NCBI RefSeq assembly: GCF_040436345.1
Contig: NC_133227.1
Span: 19,757,171 to 19,821,170, forward strand
Length of the DNA: 64,000 bases
Source: Pagrus major
Taxonomy: Eukaryota; Chordata; Actinopteri; Spariformes; Sparidae
Direction of reading: 5' to 3'
Below, piece by piece: positions 57,801 to 64,000 of the stretch (the stretch's first letter is position 1; each line of letters opens with the position of its first letter). The position numbers were made by a program, and so were the translations under genes. A model generated the notes under the pieces. The model was not told the DNA's origin and did no database searches. It saw nothing but the letters and a program-made list of their open reading frames with translations.

Positions 57801-60800
57801 GGAGCTTACAGATTGGGACCGGCACCTCCTTTGTAAATACATTTTAATGCCATCTATTCTGTTGTTCTTTAATTTCCCATTTAAGTTACTTGTAAAAATG
57901 TTTGCTTTCCCCCGTTTGAATGTATTTTGAATCTGACTGAAAAACAGAGAGAACAGTCAGGTCGGTCAGAGTTTTGTGCACGCGTGTGGTTCAATGCTTC
58001 TCAGTGTCTAAATATTTTGGGATATGATTATGTTGGTGCTGTGTAATGGTTAAATGAGTTTGGCTAAATTAGGATTATTAGATCAGTTTGTCAGCCTGCT
58101 GCTATTTGTGGCCACAGACAGAAGGAACACGAGAGGAACGTAGGGACAGGTAACGGGAGAGAGCACAAACCATGACCATCTGTTTCCATGCTGATTTGAG
58201 CGATTATTATGAATGCTCTGATTAAAAAATGTAAATACTTTGACGCTTAATTTGTGATGACAGTTTTAGCTTTGTTCAGTTTCAACAGCGAGCACCGAGG
58301 CGTTGTCTGCTCCAGGCACTGCATATTTTTGGTGTGTTTTTCACTCACCCTGACCTTCCCCTGAACTTCAGCCTCTCTGTGTTCTGGGAGCTCCTAATTT
58401 GCAAATTAAGCAGTCAGTCAGCCTCTGTATGCGCCCATTCTGTCCTGAGCAGAGGTCTAATCAGGCACCGTAACTGAAAACACCGGTGTGAGTGGACTCC
58501 AGGTGTGTACGAGCTTTGTAGAAAACATGTTATCATGCATAAAACTTGACATCAACGTGAGTGTGGCTTCCAAGTTACCATCTGAGGGACGGGCATGGGT
58601 GCAGGTGCCATGGGATGGGTGGTGTGAGTCCAGTTGGTGCTGGTGCACATCGTCTTCGACTGCCAGCCACTTCCTCCTGTTGGCTTCTTCTCTACCAGCT
58701 GACTCCACTGGAGCTCCGGCCTGATGCACACACACACATGCACACACAGCATTTACAGATGCACAGATTATGCAAAAGTATCAAAATGAGTCATATGAGA
58801 GTGTCAACAGTGATAAAGCTGCATAGACAGCTGAGTCATTTGCTTGTGGCCACGTTTAAGATGTCAGGAGAAACCCACTCACTTTTTAGCTTGCGTCCCC
58901 CCGAACTGCAGGTCTGAGAGACGGAAAAGAAAAAAACATCAGCTGAAAGGAAGCAACAGCAAAGACAAACAAAATGGAAGCAATGACTGAATATTTGGAG
59001 AGAGATACTCACTGCCAACGAGGTTGGCTAATGAAGAGTCCAAATCATTGGGCAGCATTTTCCCAGAGTGCAACGGGACTCCAGGGCTGTGAATTTGAGT
59101 GGGCGGGGCTGGCTTTAGCAGGTCACCTGACGTCCAAAGGTTACCATGGTAACGTGAAAGGAAAAAAGAGGGGGAAATGAGTCAGGAGCATGAAGCAACC
59201 GGGCATCACTGTCACAGCGTATCCAGCTCTGAGCAGTGTGTGTGTTGTGTGTGTGAGTGGGCATTTATTTGCACGCTCCGTTGTATGTTTGTATGATTAT
59301 CTGCGTGTGTGCGTGTGTTTGTTTGTGTATGCCGGCCTACCTCCCCAGGCATTGTTATTGTTGGGCACAGTGTGTGTGGTCTGGATGGGGGTGAAGTTAG
59401 GCTGCAGGGTGAACAGCTCACTGGTCAGGTTTGGCACACTGCAGGAAGCAAAATGGGAAGAGGAGATGTTGTTTCTCATTTTGTATTTACGTAACCAGAA
59501 AAGATCGTTTTTAAAAAATCTAATTTATAACGACAGCCAGTCAAAAGGCCTCTTGTTGCAGAACTGGGGCAAACCGATGGCCAGAAGTTCGTAGACAAAA
59601 CAGAAAACAGTTGAACTGTAATACTGCAGGTTAGAAGAGTCTCTCTGTGATATGCACTCACTGGTTGTTGACTGGTACGATGGGTGAGTTGGAGAAGAGA
59701 TCCGTCGCCCCTCCGCTGCTGTTGGCACTGCCCACTGACTGGGTGCTGGGCGACACATTGGGCGTCTGAATGTCGATCACTTTATGACCATCCTCCTGCA
59801 TGGGAAGCATCGATCAATTTTACATTACCATGGTTTGTAAAGAGCCCTGCAGCGCACATGAATGGGGTTAACCTCCTCTCCTCACCTTTCTGATTGGTCT
59901 GGGCCCACTACTGGCACCGAGGCCCGAGGCATGTGCCTAGATCTGGCCCGGGCCAGTGTATTGATCGATTTATTGATTGATTGGTTTGTTTATTTAAGTG
60001 TTATGCAGCCCAGCCCATAACAATAACAACACAAAGATGGCCACATAACATCTGAGAATAAACAGTTCCACAAATTCAAAAAAGAGAGGATTTCAAGGCA
60101 TCGAATCAATGCCAGAAAATGTGTTATTATGCTGGAGACAGTGTTCTCTGCATTATAGATATTTCTATTGATTTGTCCTGGATGCTCCGTTATTTGAGTG
60201 AAAAATCCACCGCAGAGCATCTTCAGATTGTGACTTCATTTTCATTCTGGGTGCATCTGTGTAGGCTACGGGCCAGCAGCCAGGAACAGACAGTGTATTT
60301 CACTGTATTGCAGGATTAATGCACTTGTCCATTCAACTTCAACAACAGTGCGGAGGACAAAAAGACTTTGACGCACAGTTTCGTTCACGGTCCACACAAG
60401 CTAAAGCGATTTCAGTGTGCCTTCATCACATAAAAGCAAGAAACAGCTATTTTGTGAAAAGGGTTTGTGCGCTGGCAGTGATCATATTGTGTTTTCATTA
60501 AGCACGGCATTGTTCGGTGTACAGTTGTGGCTTTCTAAGCCTATTTATAAGTGTATGTGAGTTTAATAATTGTCTTGCAAATGTCTCGCCTTGTGTTGCT
60601 GCAGTCTGTTGTCGTCTGTCTTGTCGTCCATACGGCTGAGAGAGATCCCAGTGCTGGAGAGAGAGGACACTGCACTGGACAAGGTGCTGGATCTGAGGGT
60701 GAGAAACAGATTTTTTGCAAAGCCTGCAGAATTTACACGGCTGCGATATTGCTTTGTTTTGCTTGTCTTTGCTCATTTTATTGAGTTGCGCTTTATATAC

Positions 60801-61971
60801 CCAACTTTATTTAAACAAGACTATAAATTTACAGCCGCACTAGCAGCTCCGTGTGGATGTTATACTCAGAGCAAAGAAGAGTACTGGAAGAAAAGTATTG
60901 GACAAGCTGAGAGTTTAATTAGACGACGCAATAGATGAAAGGTCTGAAGATAATGAAATCTATCAGGATTCTTCCCCTGGGGACCATGACTGTCTGTATT
61001 TAATTTCATGGCAATCCATCAAGTAGTTCTTGAGATATTTAAGAATGGCAGGCTGACCGACGTACACTGCAATCCCCAAAGCAACATCACTAGCAAACTA
61101 GAGTTTTCAAAACAATAGGTTATTTGAACAATGACTCTCTCATCGGCCATCAATTTGGCAATATTTGATTTTTAATCAATTATTTAACATTCCAAGCACC
61201 ACATAACTACTTGTCCCCACAGTCATCTATAGAAAAACCAAAACCACGTTTTTCTACCATTTCAAATGCAATAATGTTTAAATAACTATCAAATGTGAGA
61301 TAGAAATGACATAAAAAATAAAATTACAAATAAATATTATCAAATATGTAGTGAAAGAACTCGTACCCTGGAGCCAATGGTGTTACTGTGTGACATAAGT
61401 CTTTTATTTTGAAATAAAAATCACACTGCTGACATCACTTTACTTCCTTTGACCTATTACCTGATATTACCACTGTCTCTTTTCAGTTATGAGAAATGTT
61501 CACATTTATCTCAAGATTTCATATGAAGCTATTAGTTGACGTCACTGGTGTGACCTACTTTATTAGAAGGGAACTGTAAAAAAGTATAATACCAGTGGAA
61601 TGAATTGCATGATTTAGTGAGTTTTACATGATTGACAACATGTGGTTTGATGCCCTGAAGCAGCCATTTTGTAAAATGCATTTCTCATGAATATTGTCAC
61701 TGGTGTTACTTTATCATCATTAAAATCAGAAGGACGACTCACCAACATGAGAAGTGGGACCGTTTAAAGAGCATGTGAACTCTGGCTCAGTTTCTTAGTT
61801 CACTGGTTTTGTGATAAAAGTAGTACGAGTATAACAGTACCACTAATAACTCGTACTGAGTAGCTTCTTTGTGATCTGACCGTACCTGCTGGCGGTGGAG
61901 AGGTCCTTGAGCTTCCTGCCCTCCAGAGAGGCTAGATGCTGCTCCAGAGCCTCCAGGAGAGAGCTGGGAGC
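51851..61971 (-). CDS. picalm: PICALM-like clathrin-assembly protein, C-terminal exons (5' part outside window)
   Basis: Minus-strand exons in phase: 61971-61886 (APSSLLEALEQHLASLEG), 60692-60590, possibly 59936-59886, 59796-59663, 59438-59341, 59126-59013 (DLDSSLANLVG), 58913-58883, 58720-58579 (LQWSQLVEKKPTGGSGWQ), 55097-55074, 54629-54573, 54456-54349 (QPVLRPTNPFGPIPGTQ) and 51865-51851 (MHFM-stop), about 300-320 residues. PICALM (CALM) binds PtdIns(4,5)P2 through an N-terminal ANTH domain, and clathrin and AP-2 through its tail, to build endocytic vesicles; the ANTH exons are beyond 64000. The match to human PICALM is clear at both ends of this tail, which excludes SNAP91. The middle is shorter than human: the region around NPFL and FESVFG is absent. 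The 60590 boundary would be a GC donor; a GT donor at 60634 breaks phase. Confidence 0.85.
52000..54000. other. Last intron of the picalm-like gene, no gene seen
   Basis: AT-rich intron sequence between exons 54349 and 51865 (minus strand). No exon, RNA gene or clear repeat was recognised. Confidence 0.45.
54028..54248. mobile_element. MITE with TTAGCTTAGC ends
   Basis: Left GCCAGTAGCCAGTTAGCTTA pairs with right TAAGCTAACTGGCTGCTGGC, bounding about 220 bases. A related end lies at 6449-6475. It is inserted in the picalm intron only 100 bases from the 54349 exon. Confidence 0.75.
55074..55097 (-). other. 24-base micro-exon of the picalm-like gene
   Basis: It encodes NGMIYTGY between acceptor ctctccacag and donor gtaagt, in phase 0 on both sides. 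It corresponds to TGMIGYG in human PICALM. Because it is a multiple of three, it could be skipped without frame change. Confidence 0.75.
55638..55860. repeat. hAT-type repeat fragment
   Basis: AACTGCCAAATCTGCCGATT, then TTTCTGCTTTTCTCTATTTT, ATCATTGGAAACTGATAATC and AAAACAAGAAATCTGAAGAT follow the order of a very common teleost hAT MITE interior. A possible far end (AATCATTTGCAGCTCA) lies at 56694-56709. Confidence 0.55.
56161..56534. mobile_element. MITE with CTTAAAGCAACATTATG ends
   Basis: A 17-base perfect terminal inverted repeat: CTTAAAGCAACATTATG and CATAATGTTGCTTTAAG, 374 bases overall. The right part matches 6620-6712. There is no coding content. Confidence 0.85.
56720..58570. other. 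Picalm intron sequence, no gene seen
   Basis: Unique-looking intron sequence between exons 58579 and 55097. Open frames are short and unsupported. Confidence 0.45.
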
Positions 61972-64000
61972 CTGAGGAAGGGTAAATGGGGGGCAGGGAG
62001 GTGTTGATGGGGTAACATTAGCACCACAGCCAAGTGGACAAAATGGGACACACTGCTCTCTCTCTCTCACACACACACCCATCTCCTCACCTCCTCATTC
62101 GATCTCACTCGCTCACATTCGCGCACACACAAAGCAGCAGCAAATTTAAGACATCATCCTCAGATTCGTTATCTACTCTACGACAGCTCTTTGTTCTTTT
62201 TTATTATTATTATTACTATTATTTTTTTGCATTTGGTTTCATCAGGTTTGGTTGACCAGCATGCACACATCAGCCTTGGATCATGCAAGCGAGTCCGCGG
62301 TGGGACTAACAGGTCAGGACAGAGCAGAGCATCGTCGCTGCAGGGCTCCGGAGTAGAAACACAACAAACACATCTCTGAACCGTCTAATGTGCCCATGCA
62401 GAGGCCAGCAGTGCACAAACGCTCTCGTTAACACACACACTTAACACACGCATACACATAAAGAAAATCACAGTCCTAAAATTAAGAGTTAACTCGTGGC
62501 TTCCACTTAGGTTAGAAGTCAAATTCACGTTGTTGTTTTTTTCATTTGATTTTATCTGGAAATCAGGCGGCAACTAAACGATAGAGCCAGAAAGTTTTTA
62601 TCCCACTGGAAGCCAAAGAGGTTAACTCAGTGAAATGTAAACGTCTGGTGAGAAACCAGGTATACACATCGAGCAGCTGGCCAGCACTCTTTACCGGAAA
62701 ACAAAATGGATGAATGGGTTCATTTTGACCACATGTGATACCACGGTCTTCACCTAGAACCTTACATTTCAGCACCAGAGAACACAATGCAAACACAACA
62801 AGCAAAGAAAAGATTTCTCATATACTTATTTTAAGGGGGAAAGAGAGTAAAATGCGAATTCTGGATATCCTTCTTCAGAGAAATCTAGAATATGCTAAAA
62901 GTTTCAAAGTAAAACAGACACATATCTAGAGCTCAGTATAAGGCATGGGTCACTATGTTGTTGAATAAGGGCATATAAGGTCTTCATAAGCACTACAAAC
63001 ATGCCTCTAATTTTAAAAAGTCAGCTATTTTCAGTTTGTTACCAGATTTGTCACATTGTAAACATCCAATTATGTGTCCACTGAAAAGGATAAGCTTGAT
63101 TTAGGGCCTTTGAGCATGATGTGCAGTGCTTATGATGACATTATGTGCACCTATCCAAGTCATATTTGCAGAAACCTACTTAATAAAAACCATTCGCTGC
63201 TCTCCCCACAGCTAATGCAAAGGGACATGACCTTTTTTCAGGAAAATGATTTGAACACTGCTTATATGGGCAAAAACCTATTTCATAAAGCTGTGCTGAC
63301 TTGTTTGTGTGGTAAGCCTTCGAATGAAGAGACAAGTCCTGATATTTACACTGTGAAAATGCCGGAAAGACTGCTGGGGAAAAAATTCAGACAGATGCTA
63401 AGCCCAGCTTAAATAGAAATATGCAAAAAAAGAGGCTACAAAAATGCTGCTTTCAAAATCTAACCTCAGAGTAAAATTTGTTCTACAATGAGTCAGATAA
63501 AAAAAAAAATGAAAATCCTGCACCAGGCTACAACACGGTCTCACTCCTTACGTGTCAAATTCGGCAGCTTGGTCAGTGGCCTTATGACCCTTCACTTCCT
63601 CCTCTTTCATCACTTATATGCAACATCCGGTTAGACTTTCAAAATAATGGCTCTGCGGTCAAGTGCGCAACAATATGTTAACGTGCTGTATGTTCTTAAC
63701 CTTGTCAAACGGTGAAGGTTTGGTTACGTTTACGCAACTACTTGGTTAAGGTTAGGCAAAATAGAGTGCTGTAGGGATGACGCATTTTTGAATGCAGACC
63801 TGGAAGTCGCCCTGGTTCCCTCGTCAAAAAGCCTACAGGATTTTTGAATTGGATTTTGGATTATTGCAGAAAGTAAGTTCTGTGGCAAACACAGGTTTAT
63901 GATACTACTGAACGTTTTGTTCAGCACGATAATCTGCACAGATGAACACCACTTTTGTGATTTCGAAGCGTAAATTGAATCACTAGAAGTAAAAAAGCTA
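61972..64000. other. Intron of the picalm-like gene to the window edge, no exon recognised
   Basis: The preceding coding exon (end of the ANTH domain, expected to read like DEFLKVAEQVGIDRGDIPDL) is not seen, so this is intron. A 112-codon + strand frame at 63074-63412 has no recognisable family. Low-complexity T/A tracts lie at 62195-62230. Confidence 0.5.

Noticed and set aside
51851-61971. SNAP91 (AP180) instead of PICALM
   Set aside because: LEQHLASLEG, DLDSSLANLVG, KKPTGGS-W and the RPTNPFGPIPGTQ-M-FM ending fit PICALM, while the SNAP91 tail ends differently.
63074-63412. 112-codon + strand frame near the right edge
   Set aside because: No family resemblance, no flanking splice sites in phase with anything, and AT-rich codon use; most likely chance in an intron.
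1-64000. CRISPR arrays, bacterial operons, LTR or virus-derived elements
   Set aside because: No regular spaced direct repeats, no prokaryotic gene arrangement and no polymerase-, capsid- or envelope-like frame was seen on either strand.

Overview
This window reads as teleost fish nuclear DNA. It has compact intron-containing genes with GT-AG splicing, long (GT)n microsatellites, many short palindromic DNA transposons of kinds common in fish, a nuclear tRNA-Ser(GCT), and proteins that align end to end with vertebrate families. All gene models were made by eye from splice sites, reading phase and remembered family sequences; no alignment was run.

Layout: (1) 50-437 (+) is the 3' end of an ehbp1l1-like gene whose protein ends in a CAAX box. 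(2) 2048-5464 (+) is rce1, the CAAX endopeptidase, in eight exons. (3) 5.5-14.7 kb is gene-poor and full of microsatellites and small transposons. (4) 14795-19144 (+) is cd248 (endosialin), with one intron that uses a GC donor. (5) 19750-19831 (-) is a tRNA-Ser. (6) About 20.0-29.2 kb (+) is dpp3, a zinc dipeptidyl peptidase, with 18 coding exons and a CCAAT/GC-box promoter. (7) 31652-35475 (-) is a RIN1-type gene that has the SH2 and proline-rich parts but apparently no VPS9 or RA region. (8) 37963-43076 (+) is rbm14 (closest to fish rbm14b), with two RRMs and a tyrosine-rich low-complexity tail. (9) 43.1-51.8 kb is rbm14 3' UTR, then intergenic sequence and probable picalm 3' UTR. (10) 51851-61971 (-) is the 3' part of a picalm-like clathrin-assembly gene; its ANTH domain lies beyond the right edge. 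No exon is seen in 62-64 kb.

The set rce1, cd248, dpp3, rin1, rbm14 (with ehbp1l1) matches genes grouped on human 11q13, so this looks like a conserved neighbourhood. Functionally, ehbp1l1 is a Rab-binding protein with a predicted prenylation box, and its neighbour rce1 encodes the protease that trims such boxes. rin1 and picalm are also endocytosis genes. cd248 is a stromal surface receptor, dpp3 a cytosolic peptidase and rbm14 a nuclear coactivator.

The most noteworthy observations are the shortened RIN gene with its own poly(A) signal, the GC-AG intron inside the cd248 lectin domain, a long palindromic transposon nested inside another in an rbm14 intron, other nested transposons, a CTCF-like motif over the end of the dpp3 reading frame, and a picalm paralogue with a shortened clathrin/adaptor-binding region. 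I saw no unknown multi-gene system.
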